The notes under the pieces were generated by a model. The model saw only the letters and a program-made list of their open reading frames with translations, did no database searches and was not told the origin of the DNA. This document shows, in pieces, positions 19,897-29,452 of a stretch of DNA of 64,000 nucleotides. The position numbers were made by a program, and so were the translations under genes. The DNA comes from Oceanicella sp. SM1341 (lineage in GTDB: Bacteria; Pseudomonadota; Alphaproteobacteria; Rhodobacterales; Rhodobacteraceae). The DNA is taken from the NCBI RefSeq assembly GCF_003448965.1, contig NZ_QRGC01000002.1, forward strand, positions 1 through 64,000, written 5' to 3'. The stretch's first letter is position 1. Every line of letters starts with the position of its first letter.

Positions 19897-19986
19897 GCTC
19901 CCCTGCCGTTGTTACTGGTCCCTCGGGCACAAGGAGTAACGCAAGTGTGCGTGATCACCAAACCCTAAGGCGTTGCGGGGGCGGGC

Positions 19987-20697
19987 TTACCACCCGCCGA
20001 GCGCGGCATAGTCCTCCATCCCCGCGGGCAGGATGCCGACAAGCCCGATCGCGGCGGCGATTTCCGGGCCGGGGCGGGCGAGCGCGCGGGCCAGCGCCGC
20101 CGCCGGGCCGCCCGGCGCGGTGATGAAGGGCAGGGCCGGGGCCTCCTCGGTCCAGCCGAGGCGCTCGAGGCCGCGCACCCCCTCGTGGCGGCGGGCGAGC
20201 TCCCAGCTCACCGCGTCGATGGCGGCGAGATCGGCCTTACCGTCACGCACCGCCGCCACCGAGGCCCGGTGCCCGCCGGTCACGAGATGCGGCGCCATCT
20301 CCACCGAGCGCCGCGCCAGCCAGCGCCGCAGCGCGTGGTAGCCGGAGAGCGAGTCCGGCCCGTTCACCGCCACGCGCAGGGTGTCGAGCGGCCGGTCCTC
20401 GCCCGTGCGCACGATGACGGCGGAGCGGTACACCCCCACGCCGCAGCCCGGCACATCGTGGATCGGCCGGGCCACCGGCACCGAGGCGCCGGCCAGCCCG
20501 TGGGTGAGCGGCCAGCCGCAGGTCTGGCCCAGCAGCAGCTCCGGGTGGGCCCAGGTCTCGGCGGCGGTAAGCTCGCGCGTGAGGGCTTGCGGGCCGGTGA
20601 TCCCCTCCCGCGCCAGGCGCTCGCGCAGGCGCTGCCAGAAGGCGTCGGTGGCCGGGCGGATCTCCGGCCAGTCGTACATCGGCAGGGCGGCGATCAT
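19987..20697 (-). CDS. PhnD-like periplasmic-binding-fold protein
   Basis: A 236-aa protein resembling the phosphate/phosphonate binding protein (PhnD) superfamily: MIAALPMYDWPE start, LLLGQTCGWPL, VNGPDSLSGYHALR and the HRASVAAVRDGKADLAAIDAVSWEL block, which is the family core. It lacks a signal peptide and any transporter permease next to it, so it may act in the cytoplasm or depend on a lipid or twin-arginine route I cannot see. Start chosen at 20697, where ATGA overlaps the stop of the desaturase gene; the longer ORF to 20763 would lie inside that gene. Ligand unknown. Confidence 0.8.
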   Translation of the reverse strand: MIAALPMYDWPEIRPATDAFWQRLRERLAREGITGPQALTRELTAAETWAHPELLLGQTCGWPLTHGLAGASVPVARPIHDVPGCGVGVYRSAVIVRTGEDRPLDTLRVAVNGPDSLSGYHALRRWLARRSVEMAPHLVTGGHRASVAAVRDGKADLAAIDAVSWELARRHEGVRGLERLGWTEEAPALPFITAPGGPAAALARALARPGPEIAAAIGLVGILPAGMEDYAALGGW

Positions 20698-21665
20698 CCG
20701 CGCGGGGTCCGCCGCAGGAACGGGTGCACCACCGGCTCGCGCCGGCGCAGCCCCCAGCGCCACGCCACCTCGCGGTAGCCGGCGAGCAGATAGCCGCCGT
20801 TGCGCTGCAACACCCCCTCGCGGTCGGCCGCGTAGAGCGCGGGAAGCTCATACCAGGCCGCGGCCGGGCGCTCGTGGTGCACCGCGTGCAGGGCGTTGTT
20901 GAGGAACAGCAGCCGGAAGGGCCACTCCGCCTCGATCACCGCGGAGCGGTGCGCGGGGTCGTGCCCGGCGCGATGTTCGATGAAGGTGCGGATCATCAGC
21001 AGGGAATAGCCCGGAAGCGCCGCGCCCGCCACATAGGCCCAGAGCGGCACGCCGCACAGCCAGAGCCAGCCCAGCACCGGCAGGATGCCCAGCCCGTGCA
21101 GCACCCAGGCCCGCGCCACGCCCGGCGTGCCGGCGCTCATCAGCCGGATGTCGTTGCGCCAGAAGCCCCAGAGCGAGAGGAACGGCCCGAGGGTGAGCCG
21201 CCCCGCCAGCGTACCCGCCGCCGCCAGCGCCAGCCGCAGCGGCGCGGACAGCGCGGCATGGTCGGCCTGCGCGACATACCAGCTCTCCGGGTCGTCGTAG
21301 GGGTCGGTCAGCAGCGAGTTGTTGTGGTGTCGCAGGTGGGTCTCGCGAAAGCGCCGGTAGGCCACGAACAGCCCCAGCGCGGGAAACACCAGCGCCTCGT
21401 TCAGCCGCGCGCTGCGGGTGGGATGGCCGTGCAGGCACTCGTGCTGCAGCGAGGAATGGAAGGTGACCAGCACCGCCAGCCCCGGCAGCACCCAGCCCCC
21501 CGCCACCGGCCAGAGCGCGAGCAGCCCGCACCACCCCGCATAACACGCCACGAGCGCGATCCATGTGGGCCATTCGATCTGTCTTCGGGGCCGGTTTCCC
21601 GGCTGCTTTCGGGGGTTCGCGCGGCCCGGAACGGGCCGGCGCGGGGGCTCGGCGGAACTCTCCAT
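20694..21665 (-). CDS. Membrane fatty acid desaturase family protein
   Basis: A 323-aa integral membrane di-iron enzyme. Histidine boxes are HECLHGH (75-81), HLRHHNN (110-116) and HAVHHERP near residue 260, plus HRAGHDPAHR, the ligand set of acyl-lipid desaturases and related hydroxylases/ketolases. An Arg/Pro-rich cytoplasmic tail precedes the first helix. The gene starts 12 bp after trpS and overlaps the PhnD-like gene, so the three are one transcript. No clear ribosome site precedes the ATG at 21665. The substrate (fatty acid, carotenoid or other lipid) cannot be decided. Confidence 0.85.
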   Translation of the reverse strand: MESSAEPPRRPVPGRANPRKQPGNRPRRQIEWPTWIALVACYAGWCGLLALWPVAGGWVLPGLAVLVTFHSSLQHECLHGHPTRSARLNEALVFPALGLFVAYRRFRETHLRHHNNSLLTDPYDDPESWYVAQADHAALSAPLRLALAAAGTLAGRLTLGPFLSLWGFWRNDIRLMSAGTPGVARAWVLHGLGILPVLGWLWLCGVPLWAYVAGAALPGYSLLMIRTFIEHRAGHDPAHRSAVIEAEWPFRLLFLNNALHAVHHERPAAAWYELPALYAADREGVLQRNGGYLLAGYREVAWRWGLRRREPVVHPFLRRTPRG

Positions 21666-21677
21666 TGGCCCATGCTG

Positions 21678-22748
21678 TCACGCATGTGTGAACAGATCTT
21701 TCCCGCCGGCGTCCGGATTTGCCTCTTTCGCGACCATTTCCGGGGCGCAGAGCCGGAAAAGTCCCAGCCCCGTCACCACCTCGTTGCGCGTGTCGCGGGT
21801 GACGGCCTGGGCCTTGTGGGTGCCGGCGCGCAGCACGTCGAGCACGTAGCCCCGCTCGCGCGCCAGCTCGGCCCGGCGGGCGCGGATGGGGGCGAGCAGG
21901 GCCTGCAGGATGTCCTCCAGCCGCCGCTTGATCACGCTGTCGCCGAGCCCGCCCGCCCGGTAGCGGGCCTTCAGCGCCTCCACCTCGGCGCGGTCCTCTT
22001 CGAAGGCGTCGAGATAGTCGAACACCACGTTGCCCTCCACCCGGCCGGGGTCTTCCGCGCGCAGGTGGCCGGGGTCGGTGAACATGCGGCGCACGGCGGC
22101 GGAGATCTCGTCCGCCGAGGCGGAGAGGCGGATCGCGTTGCCGCCGGACTTGCTCATCTTCGCGCGCCCGTCCACGCCCGGCAGGCGGCCCGCCTCGGGG
22201 ATGAGCGCCTCCGCCTCCACCAGCACCGGCCGTCCGCAGGCGGCGTTGATGCGGCGCACGATCTCGTTGGTCTGCTCGATGAGCGGGGCCTGGTCGGCCC
22301 CCACCGGCACGAGGCCCGCGCGGAAGGCGGTGATGTCGGCCGCCTGGGCCGCGGGGTAGCACAGGAAGCCGGCCGGGATGTCGCGGCCGAAGCCCCGGGC
22401 ACGGATCTCGTCCTTGATGGTGGGGTTGCGCTCCAGCCGCGCCACGGTGACGAAGTTGAGGTAGAGCATCGACAGCTCCGCCAGCGCCGGCAGGTGCGAT
22501 TGCAGGCAGATGGTGGATTTCGCCGGGTCGATGCCCACGGCGAGGTAGTCGAGCGCCACCTCCAGCACCGCGTCGCGCACCTTGGCCACGTCGGAGGCAT
22601 TGTCGGTGAGGGCCTGGGTATCGGCCAGCAGCAGGTATTGCTCGTGGGTCTCCTGCAGGCGGATGCGGTTGCGCAGCGAGCCGGCGTAATGGCCGATATG
22701 CAGCGGGCCGGTGGTGCGGTCTCCGGTCAGGATAACGGGGTTGGGCAT
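21678..22748 (-). CDS. trpS: Tryptophanyl-tRNA synthetase, second-type (TrpS2-like)
   Basis: A 356-aa class I synthetase charging tRNA-Trp. The nucleotide-binding signature is PLHIGHY (15-21) and the second is KMSKS (197-201). The N-terminus [18 protein letters not shown] differs from the G-x-Q-P-S-G form of typical housekeeping bacterial enzymes and resembles the auxiliary clade linked in some bacteria to resistance against tryptophan analogues. It may therefore be a second copy; the rest of the genome must be seen to tell. First gene of a trpS-desaturase-PhnD-like chain, divergent from rlmJ. Confidence 0.92.
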   Translation of the reverse strand: MPNPVILTGDRTTGPLHIGHYAGSLRNRIRLQETHEQYLLLADTQALTDNASDVAKVRDAVLEVALDYLAVGIDPAKSTICLQSHLPALAELSMLYLNFVTVARLERNPTIKDEIRARGFGRDIPAGFLCYPAAQAADITAFRAGLVPVGADQAPLIEQTNEIVRRINAACGRPVLVEAEALIPEAGRLPGVDGRAKMSKSGGNAIRLSASADEISAAVRRMFTDPGHLRAEDPGRVEGNVVFDYLDAFEEDRAEVEALKARYRAGGLGDSVIKRRLEDILQALLAPIRARRAELARERGYVLDVLRAGTHKAQAVTRDTRNEVVTGLGLFRLCAPEMVAKEANPDAGGKDLFTHA

Positions 22749-23018
22749 TTCTCTCTCCTTGGGGGAATGGGCCGCCGCAAGGGGAGTGTTCCTGTCCGTC
22801 GCCTTTTCCGGGGGCAGTCAGACCGGGCCGCACCTGCGGCGGCTCGGGACAGGGCATGACATGTCGCGGCCGCTCCTTACGAGGAGCGCCACCAGAAGGT
22901 CCGGATCATCGGGCGGGCATGTGTCATGCGCCATGGATACGCCGGCCGGGCCGCCCGCGCAAGCACGCCGTGTCACCTCGCCTCTGGCGCCGGCGCGCGG
23001 GAGCGGGTAGCAGGGGGG

Positions 23019-23792
23019 ATGCTTTCCTATCAGCACGCCTATCACGCCGGCGGCCCGGCCGACCTGCACAAGCACATGGCCCTCGCCGGCCTGCTGGAAC
23101 GGTTGTGCCGCAAGCCCCGGCCGATCTCGGTGTTCGAGACCCATTCCGGCCGCGGCCTCTATGATCTCGACGCCCCCGAGAGCACGCGCACCGGCGAGGC
23201 GGCGGAGGGGATCGACCTGATCCCGCCCCCGGGCCCCGAGACGCCCTTCGGCCGCGCCCTCGCCGAGACGCGCGCCGCCCACGGCCCGCGCGCCTACCCC
23301 GGCTCGCCGCTCATCGCCCGCAGCCTGCTGCGCGCGCATGACCCGCTGACCCTGTTCGAGCTGCACCCGGCCGAGCACGCCGCCCTGTCCCGCGCGCTGG
23401 AGGGGCCGAACACCAGCATCCGCAAGCGCGACGGGTTCGCCGGCATGCTCTCGCTCGCGCCACCGAAGCCGCGCCAGGGCCTGGTGCTGGTCGACCCCTC
23501 CTACGAGGTGAAGGACGAATACGCCGCCACCGCGCGCTTCGTGCGCACCCTGCTGGGCAAGTGGTCGGAGGCGGTGGTGATGGTCTGGTACCCGCTGCTG
23601 CCCGCCCGCCGCCACGAGGCGCTGATCGACGGGCTCTCCCGCCTGCCGGTGCTGCGCGACGAGGTGAGCTTCACCCTCAAGGGCGGCAAGGGCATGACCG
23701 GCTCCGGCCTGCTGCTCCTCAACCCGCCCCATGGCGCCGGCAAGATCTTCGACGAGGTGCGCGCCCAGGCCCCGATCCTGCGCCGCCTCTGA
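23019..23792 (+). CDS. rlmJ: 23S rRNA (adenine(2030)-N6)-methyltransferase RlmJ
   Basis: A 257-aa SAM-dependent methyltransferase modifying A2030 of 23S rRNA. The family start MLSYQHAYHAGGPADLHKH, ETHSGRGLYDL and the catalytic motif DPSYEVKDEY (159-168) are present; the motif has Ser where the consensus has Pro (DPPY). Length matches the family. Start set at 23019 directly after a G-run ribosome site, because the conserved domain begins there. Monocistronic, divergent from trpS and convergent with proC. Confidence 0.93.
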   Translation: MLSYQHAYHAGGPADLHKHMALAGLLERLCRKPRPISVFETHSGRGLYDLDAPESTRTGEAAEGIDLIPPPGPETPFGRALAETRAAHGPRAYPGSPLIARSLLRAHDPLTLFELHPAEHAALSRALEGPNTSIRKRDGFAGMLSLAPPKPRQGLVLVDPSYEVKDEYAATARFVRTLLGKWSEAVVMVWYPLLPARRHEALIDGLSRLPVLRDEVSFTLKGGKGMTGSGLLLLNPPHGAGKIFDEVRAQAPILRRL

Positions 23793-23892
23793 AGGCGGCG
23801 CGCTGCCGGGCCCGTGCCGAAGGCGCGGGGCCGGCTCGGGAGGCGTGGCCCGCAAGGGCCTCCGCCGGATCCGTGAGGGTCCCGCCCCGGTC

Positions 23893-24720
23893 TCAGCCGG
23901 CCGAGAGCTCCCGCCCCCGTGCCGCGGCCGCGGCCACGGCGCGTTTCACCAGCGGCGGGAAGCCGGTTTCCGGGTCCATCAGGTGTTCGAGTGCCGCCGC
24001 AGTGGTGCCGCCGGGCGAGGTCACGTTCACCCGCAGCTGCCCGGGGTCCTCGGCCGAGGCCTCGGCCAGCGCGCCGGCGCCGGCCACGGTGGCCTTGGCG
24101 AGCTGCAGCGCGAGGTCGGCCGGCAGGCCCTCGGCCTCGCCCGCCGCGGCGAGGCACTCGATGAGGTGGAAGACATAGGCCGGCCCCGAGCCGGAGACAC
24201 CGGTGACCGCGTCGATCTGCGCCTCCGCCTCCAGCCGCACGGTCTGGCCCACGGCGGCGAGCAGCGCTTCGGACATTTCCAGCGCCTCCTCGCCCGCCGC
24301 GGCATTGCCCACGAAGGCGGTGATGCCGCGCCCGATGGCCGCCGGGGTGTTGGGCATCGCCCGCACCACCGGCGCGCCGGCGCCGAAGGCCGCCTCGAAG
24401 GCCGAGATCGGCGTGCCCGCCGCGATGGAGAGATACACCGTGCCGCCGCCGCCGAAGGCCGCGACCGAGGGCAGCGCCGCGCCCATCATCTGCGGCTTCA
24501 CCGCCAGCAGGCAGACGGCCGGCGCTTCCGGCAGGTCGGTGTTGAGGTGCAGGCCGCGGCCCGCCAGCGCCGTCAGCCCGTCATGGGGCTTCGGCTCGAT
24601 CACCCAGACCGCCTCGGGCGGCAGCCCTCCGGCCAGCCAGCCCTCCAGCAGCGCGGTTCCCATCTTGCCGCAACCCAGCAGCACAAGGCCGCGCGCGGCG
24701 ATCGTGTCCATGGCGCCCAT
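23893..24720 (-). CDS. proC: Pyrroline-5-carboxylate reductase
   Basis: A 275-aa enzyme for the last step of proline synthesis (pyrroline-5-carboxylate to proline with NAD(P)H). The Rossmann motif GCGKMGTALLEGW is at the N-terminus, AVKPQM and VRAMPNTPAAIG lie in the middle, and the C-terminal helical dimer domain carries the VTGVSGSGPAYVF and TSPGGTTAAALEHL signatures. GGAGGA 7 bases before 24720 supports that start. It follows the YbjN-family gene by 54 bp on the same strand. Confidence 0.95.
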   Translation of the reverse strand: MGAMDTIAARGLVLLGCGKMGTALLEGWLAGGLPPEAVWVIEPKPHDGLTALAGRGLHLNTDLPEAPAVCLLAVKPQMMGAALPSVAAFGGGGTVYLSIAAGTPISAFEAAFGAGAPVVRAMPNTPAAIGRGITAFVGNAAAGEEALEMSEALLAAVGQTVRLEAEAQIDAVTGVSGSGPAYVFHLIECLAAAGEAEGLPADLALQLAKATVAGAGALAEASAEDPGQLRVNVTSPGGTTAAALEHLMDPETGFPPLVKRAVAAAAARGRELSAG

Positions 24721-24774
24721 GGTGGTGTCCTCCCCGTCCGGCCCGAAACCCCGGCCGGGGAGGGCAGTGCGAAA

Positions 24775-25278
24775 TCAGGCCCGACCGTAAGCCTCGGCGA
24801 TGGCGATGCCAAGGGCCTCCTCGGCGCTGCGATTGCCCCAGCACACCAGCTGGAAGGCCGGGTAGAAGCGCTCGCAGCTCATCACCGCGGCCTGGACCAT
24901 GTAGTCGATCTGGCTGGCCGAGGCGGTCTGCCCGCCGCAGAGCGTGAGCCCGTAGCGGTAGATCATCATCTTCTGCTCCGGCCAGAGCGTGAAGGCCCCG
25001 GTCCAGAGCCGGTCGTTCGCCTTGTCCATCAGGGCGAGAAGCTCGGGAACGCGCTCCTGGGGCGGCTCCATCTCGAAGGTGCACAGGAGGCGCAGCACCT
25101 CCTCGTGGCCCGACCAGGCGAGGGACAGCGAGTAGCTGCGCCAGCTCCCCTCGATCGCCATGGCGATCTGGTCCTCGGCCACGCGGTCGAAATCCCAGTC
25201 GTGGTGCGCGGCCAGGGTCTCGACAATATCGATGGGGTGGATGTCGTCAGTGAACAGGTCGTGCTCGATGGCGTTCAT
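24775..25278 (-). CDS. YbjN domain-containing protein
   Basis: A 167-aa cytoplasmic protein of the YbjN family (type III secretion chaperone-like fold, often described as a sensory or stress regulator). The pattern DIVETLAAHHDWDFDRVAEDQIAMAIEG, RLLCTFEMEPP and the C-terminal PAFQLVCWGNRSAEEALGIAIAE match. Start placed at 25278 with GAGGGAG about 9 bases upstream; an in-frame extension to 25347 has no ribosome site. In alphaproteobacteria this gene is commonly next to proC, as here. Exact role unknown. Confidence 0.88.
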   Translation of the reverse strand: MNAIEHDLFTDDIHPIDIVETLAAHHDWDFDRVAEDQIAMAIEGSWRSYSLSLAWSGHEEVLRLLCTFEMEPPQERVPELLALMDKANDRLWTGAFTLWPEQKMMIYRYGLTLCGGQTASASQIDYMVQAAVMSCERFYPAFQLVCWGNRSAEEALGIAIAEAYGRA

Positions 25279-25614
25279 GCCAGTCGCTCCCTCTAGCTGT
25301 GGCGCCTTCGCGGGGAGGGCCCCGCTAGGGGCTGAGAGCTTGTCCATAAATCGGCAGGAATTTGCCTCCCGATACGAGATATGGTGCGAGCACCACCCCC
25401 GCCTGTCCAGTATTATTTTCGCTGCACTGCGAATAATCTCGGTTGCCCGCTGTCACGAAACCGTGGAAAATTCGCCGCGAGGAGGGGCCTGGCCGCCGCC
25501 GCGCGCCCCCTTTACCCCGCCTTTTCCCACCTCAGCCGCGTCGCACCCGCCTCAGGGCCGGAGACGAATACGGCCGCCCCGGGCGGAGCGGCCGCGCAGG
25601 CTCTCTTTCCGGCT
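25279..25614. other. 336-bp gap between ybjN-type gene and hemA, with two dyads
   Basis: Holds the upstream region of the YbjN gene: the 26-bp dyad at 25412-25437, and GGTGC-GA-GCACC at 25383-25394. A CGGCCGC...GCGGCCG hairpin lies at 25571-25594 downstream of hemA, without a T-run. No gene is supported. Confidence 0.55.
25412..25437. promoter_or_regulatory. AT-armed dyad in the ybjN-type upstream region
   Basis: Perfect 6-bp arms ATTATT (25412-25417) and AATAAT (25432-25437), with CGC and GCG nearly symmetric inside. It is a striking AT-rich palindrome in GC-rich DNA, about 135 bp before the start codon; a regulator binding site is likely but its owner is unknown. Confidence 0.5.
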
Positions 25615-26832
25615 TCAGGCCACCGCGCGCGACAGGGCGCACTGCGACCAGAGGTCCTTCAGCGCCCGCACCAGGTGGTCGATGTCGGCGTCGGAATGCG
25701 CCGGCGAGGGGGTGAAGCGCAGCCGCTCGGTGCCCTTGGGCACGGTGGGGTAGTTGATCGGCTGCACGTAGATCCCGTACTGCTCGAGCAGGATGTCGGA
25801 GATCATCTTGCACTTCACCGGGTCCTTCACCATCACCGGCACGATGTGGCTGGGGTTGGGCAGGTGCGGGATGCCGGCGGCGTCGAGCTTCGCGCGCAGC
25901 TTGGCCACCTGCTCCTGCTGGCGCTCTCGCTCGGCCGAGGAGGCGCGCAGGTGCCGGATCGAGGTGAGGGCGCCCGCCGCCACTGCCGGCGGCAGCGAGG
26001 TGGTGAAGATGAAGCCCGAGGCGAAGCTGCGCAGGAAGTCGCACAGCGCCGCCGAGCCGGTGATGTAGCCGCCCACCACGCCGAAGGCCTTGCCCAGCGT
26101 GCCCTCGATCAGGGTGAGGCGGTGCGACAGCCCCTCGCGGTCGGAGATGCCGCCGCCCTGCGGGCCGTAGAGGCCCACGGCATGCACCTCGTCGAGATAG
26201 GTCATGGCGCCGTGCTTGTCGGCCACGTCGCAGATCTCGGCGATGGGAGCGATGTCGCCGTCCATCGAGTAGACGCTCTCGAAGGCGACGATCTTCGGCA
26301 CCTCGGGCCCGAACTCGGAGAGCTGGCGGTCGAGGTCCTCCACCGAGTTGTGCTTCCAGATCCGCCGTTCGGCGCGCGAATGGCGGATGCCCTCGATCAT
26401 CGAGGCGTGGTTGAGCGCGTCGGAGAAGATCACGCAGCCCGGCAGCCGGGCGCCCAGCGTGCCGAGCGCCGCCCAGTTCGACACGTAGCCGGAGGTGAAG
26501 AGCAGCGCGCCCTCCTTGCCGTGCAGGCCGGCGAGCTCGCGCTCGAGCGCCACGTGGTAATGGTTGGTGCCGGAGATGTTGCGGGTGCCGCCGGCGCCCG
26601 CGCCGCATTCGTCGAGCGCGCGGTGCATGGCGGAGATGACCTCCGGGTGCTGGCCCATCCCGAGATAGTCGTTCGAGCACCAGACCGTGACATCGGAGGC
26701 GTCCTCGCCCCCGGCATGGTTGCGCGCCTTCGGGAAGTTGCCGCGGTACCGTTCCAGGTTCGCGAAGACGCGGTAGTTTCCGGCGGCCTTCAGGGCGTCG
26801 AGCTGTGTCTGGAACAGGTCATCGTAGTTCAT
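25615..26832 (-). CDS. hemA: 5-aminolevulinate synthase
   Basis: A 405-aa PLP enzyme condensing glycine and succinyl-CoA to 5-aminolevulinate, the entry step of haem, cobalamin and (where present) bacteriochlorophyll synthesis in alphaproteobacteria. It begins [18 protein letters not shown]. The PLP lysine is Lys248 in EGTLGKAFG, the same number as in the Rhodobacter enzyme; the [15 protein letters not shown] loop and HNSVEDL segment are typical. Divergent from idi across 316 bp. The minus strand there has TTGAAG followed by TAGACAAT as a possible promoter. Confidence 0.97.
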   Translation of the reverse strand: MNYDDLFQTQLDALKAAGNYRVFANLERYRGNFPKARNHAGGEDASDVTVWCSNDYLGMGQHPEVISAMHRALDECGAGAGGTRNISGTNHYHVALERELAGLHGKEGALLFTSGYVSNWAALGTLGARLPGCVIFSDALNHASMIEGIRHSRAERRIWKHNSVEDLDRQLSEFGPEVPKIVAFESVYSMDGDIAPIAEICDVADKHGAMTYLDEVHAVGLYGPQGGGISDREGLSHRLTLIEGTLGKAFGVVGGYITGSAALCDFLRSFASGFIFTTSLPPAVAAGALTSIRHLRASSAERERQQEQVAKLRAKLDAAGIPHLPNPSHIVPVMVKDPVKCKMISDILLEQYGIYVQPINYPTVPKGTERLRFTPSPAHSDADIDHLVRALKDLWSQCALSRAVA

Positions 26833-27148
26833 TTACCAATCTCCTGGCGACGGGTCCGCGAAGCTGGTGCGGGCCGGATGCTTGGGCGTGTTCCCGGCGG
26901 ACAGGGCCGTCGGTGAGTCGGCCGGGCGATTGTCTACACCACGCCACCGCCTTCAAGGGACGAAAGTGACGCATTCGGACCGCCCGATCATTCCGACCAT
27001 GGTGTTACGGAATCGTGACCCCTTTGCGCCTCCGGGGCGCCGGGGGCAATGCCGTATCGCTCACGAGTACGGGAGCACCCCGCCCTTGGGGAGGCCGGCC
27101 AGACGTGGTATCGGCGTGCCGGCATGAATGTATGCGAACGGAAGCACG
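26833..27148. promoter_or_regulatory. hemA-idi divergent regulatory region
   Basis: 316 bp without a gene. It contains an inverted repeat ATTCCG (26990-26995) and CGGAAT (27008-27013), about 135-155 bp before idi and 160-180 bp before hemA, and promoter-like AT-richer stretches around 26930-26960. No TTGAT-N4-ATCAA FNR-type site was found by eye. Confidence 0.45.
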
Positions 27149-27679
27149 ATGACTGAGCAGATGATCCCCGCCTGGGGACAGGACGGCATCGCCCGGCCGA
27201 TGGAGAAGCTGGAGGTCCACCGCGAGGGGCTGCGCCACCCGGCCGTCTCGGTGTTTCTCACCGACGGCAGCCGCACCCTGCTGCAGCGCCGCGCCGACAC
27301 GAAGTACCATTCCCCGGGCCTCTGGGCGAACGCCTGCTGCACGCATCCGCGCTGGAACGAGCACAACGCCATCTGCGCCGCCCGCCGCCTGCGCGAGGAG
27401 CTGGGCCTCACCGGCCTCACCCTGCGCAAGCGCGGCCGGGTGGAATACCGCGCCGACGTGGGCGGCGGCATGACCGAGCACGAGGTGGTGGCGCTGTTCT
27501 CGGCCGAGGTCGACCCGGCCACGCTCGCCCTGCGCCCGAACCCGGCCGAGGTGTCCGACACCCGCTGGGTGGAGCGCGCCGAGCTGCGCCGCGAGGTGGC
27601 CGCGGCGCCCGAGCGCTTCACCGCCTGGCTGCGCATCTACATCGCCGAGCACGAGGCGCAGATCTTCCCCGGCGCCTGA
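27149..27679 (+). CDS. idi: Isopentenyl-diphosphate delta-isomerase, type 1
   Basis: A 176-aa Nudix-fold enzyme interconverting isopentenyl and dimethylallyl diphosphate for isoprenoid, quinone and carotenoid synthesis. The catalytic Cys is in NACCTHPR (Cys63/Cys64), the metal-binding glutamates are in MTEHE (Glu110, Glu112), and REELGL marks the Nudix helix. These align with Cys67, Glu114 and Glu116 of the E. coli enzyme. The start at 27149 has CGGAAG about 5 bases upstream; an in-frame ATG at 27128 would add seven residues. Between hemA and hemE. Confidence 0.94.
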   Translation: MTEQMIPAWGQDGIARPMEKLEVHREGLRHPAVSVFLTDGSRTLLQRRADTKYHSPGLWANACCTHPRWNEHNAICAARRLREELGLTGLTLRKRGRVEYRADVGGGMTEHEVVALFSAEVDPATLALRPNPAEVSDTRWVERAELRREVAAAPERFTAWLRIYIAEHEAQIFPGA

Positions 27680-27811
27680 GCCTGTCGACCCCTGCGGGCG
27701 CGGCGGCCTGTCGCCCGTGCGCCCCTGTGCCTCGGGCACGGCTTGTGACATAACGGCCCGCGACGGCCCCGGGCGGATGTCTCCGGGGCATGGGTTCCTG
27801 AAGGTGAGACG

Positions 27812-28843
27812 ATGACCGAGACCAAGACGCTGCTGGCCGCGCTGAAGGGCGAGGCGCAGGCCGTGCCGCCGGTGTGGATGATGCGGCAGGCCGGCCGCTA
27901 CCTGCCCGAGTACCGCGAGACCCGCGCCCGCGCCGGCAGTTTCCTCGAGCTGTGCTACGCCCCCGAGCTCGCCGCCGAGGTGACGTTGCAGCCGATCCGG
28001 CGCTACGGGTTCGACGCCGCCATCCTCTTCGCCGACATCCTGCTGGTGCCCCAGGCGCTGGGCGCCGACCTGTGGTTCGTCACCGGCGAGGGGCCGCGCC
28101 TTTCCACCATCGAGAGCGCTGCGGACATGGCCCGCCTGCGCCCCGCCGCCGAGGTGCACGAGACGCTCGCCCCGGTCTACGAGACGCTGCGCATCCTCAA
28201 GGGCGCGCTGCCGGCCGAGACCACGCTCATCGGTTTCGCCGGCGCGCCCTGGACCGTGGCCACCTACATGATCGCCGGGCGCGGCACGCCCGACCAGGCC
28301 CCGGCGCGGCGGCTGATGTACGGCCAGCCCGAGGTGTTCGACGCGCTGATCGACCGGATCACCGAGGCGACGGCGGAATATCTCATCGCCCAGGTCGATG
28401 CCGGCGCCGAGGTGGTGAAGCTGTTCGACAGCTGGGCCGGCGCGCTGCCCGGGCCGATGTTCCGCCGCTACTGCATCGAGCCGGCGCTGCGCATCCTCGC
28501 CCGGCTGCACGAGGCGCACCCCGGCGTGCCGGTGATCGGCTTTCCCCGCGGCGCGGGCGGCAATTACGCCACCTATGCGCGCGAGACCGGGGTGGAGGGG
28601 CTGGCGCTCGACACTTCGGTCGACCCCGCCTGGGCAGCGCGCGAGCTCTCGCCGCTCGCCTGCCTGCAGGGCAACCTCGACCCGCTGCTGATGGTGCTGG
28701 GCGGCGATCCGCTGGAGCGCGGCACCCGCACGCTGCTCGAGGCCTTCGCCGGAAAGCCCTACATCTTCAACCTCGGCCACGGCATCACGCCCGACGCGGA
28801 CCCCGCGCATGTGGAGCAGATGCTGAAGGTCATCCGCGGTTGA
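27812..28843 (+). CDS. hemE: Uroporphyrinogen decarboxylase
   Basis: A 343-aa cytoplasmic enzyme converting uroporphyrinogen III to coproporphyrinogen III in haem synthesis. The N-terminal signature [20 protein letters not shown] (substrate arginines and loop) and the second signature [16 protein letters not shown] are intact, and the length is normal. It lies 132 bp after idi on the same strand with AAGGTGAGACG before the start. Close to hemA and tspO, so this block is tetrapyrrole-centred. Confidence 0.97.
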   Translation: MTETKTLLAALKGEAQAVPPVWMMRQAGRYLPEYRETRARAGSFLELCYAPELAAEVTLQPIRRYGFDAAILFADILLVPQALGADLWFVTGEGPRLSTIESAADMARLRPAAEVHETLAPVYETLRILKGALPAETTLIGFAGAPWTVATYMIAGRGTPDQAPARRLMYGQPEVFDALIDRITEATAEYLIAQVDAGAEVVKLFDSWAGALPGPMFRRYCIEPALRILARLHEAHPGVPVIGFPRGAGGNYATYARETGVEGLALDTSVDPAWAARELSPLACLQGNLDPLLMVLGGDPLERGTRTLLEAFAGKPYIFNLGHGITPDADPAHVEQMLKVIRG

Positions 28844-28975
28844 CACGGGCCGGGCCACCGCGCGCGGCAGGACCGGCGGTCGGAGCCCGATTGTCGTCGC
28901 CGGCCCCGCTGCGCGACGCCCCCAGGCGCCGGGCCGGCGGCGGCCCGAAGCAGGCCCGGCGCCGCCCGATGCGGC

Positions 28976-29452
28976 TCAGGGCCGGTGGCGGGTGAAGGCC
29001 ACGGAGGGGTTGCGGTCCCAGATCACCAGGTTCAGCGCCCCGGCGTAGGTGACCCAGACGAGGTAGGGCACCATGAGGATGGCGGCCCAGATGTCGCGCG
29101 CCCAGAAGGCGCCGATCATCGCCGCCACCGCGAGCCAGAGCAGGGCGAGCTGGAGAAAGGCGATGCCCGGCCGGTGCAGCCCGAAGAAGGTGGGCGACCA
29201 GCAGGCGTTCAGCGTGATCTGCGCCGCCCAGAGTGCCAGTGCGGGCCCCGCGTCGGGGCGCTGCGAAATGCGGTAGGCCGCGATCACCATCAGGATGTAG
29301 AGCACGGTCCAGGCGATGGGAAAGGCGCGGTTCGGCGGGGTCCAGGCCGGTTTCACCAGCCCGCGATACCACTCGCCCGGCTGGAAGAGCACGCCGGTGC
29401 CCGCGGCGGCGCCGGCGGCCACGACGAGGGCCACGAGGGTGGTGATGTCCAT
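28976..29452 (-). CDS. tspO: TspO/MBR family tryptophan-rich sensory protein
   Basis: A 158-aa outer- or inner-membrane protein with five transmembrane helices. TspO binds porphyrins and in Rhodobacter modulates oxygen control of pigment genes. Signature WYRGLVKPAWTPPNRAFPIAWTVLYILM, central LNACWSPTFFGLHRPG, and the WVTYAGALNLVIWDRNP end match the family. Start at 29452 has GGAGAG about 8 bases upstream. Convergent with hemE; the product tolerates the idea of porphyrin transport or sensing beside hemA/hemE. Confidence 0.93.
   Translation of the reverse strand: MDITTLVALVVAAGAAAGTGVLFQPGEWYRGLVKPAWTPPNRAFPIAWTVLYILMVIAAYRISQRPDAGPALALWAAQITLNACWSPTFFGLHRPGIAFLQLALLWLAVAAMIGAFWARDIWAAILMVPYLVWVTYAGALNLVIWDRNPSVAFTRHRP

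Noticed and set aside
25571-25594. Rho-independent terminator of hemA
   Set aside because: The hairpin is clear but no T-run follows on the minus strand, so it is only mentioned as a possible stabilising structure.
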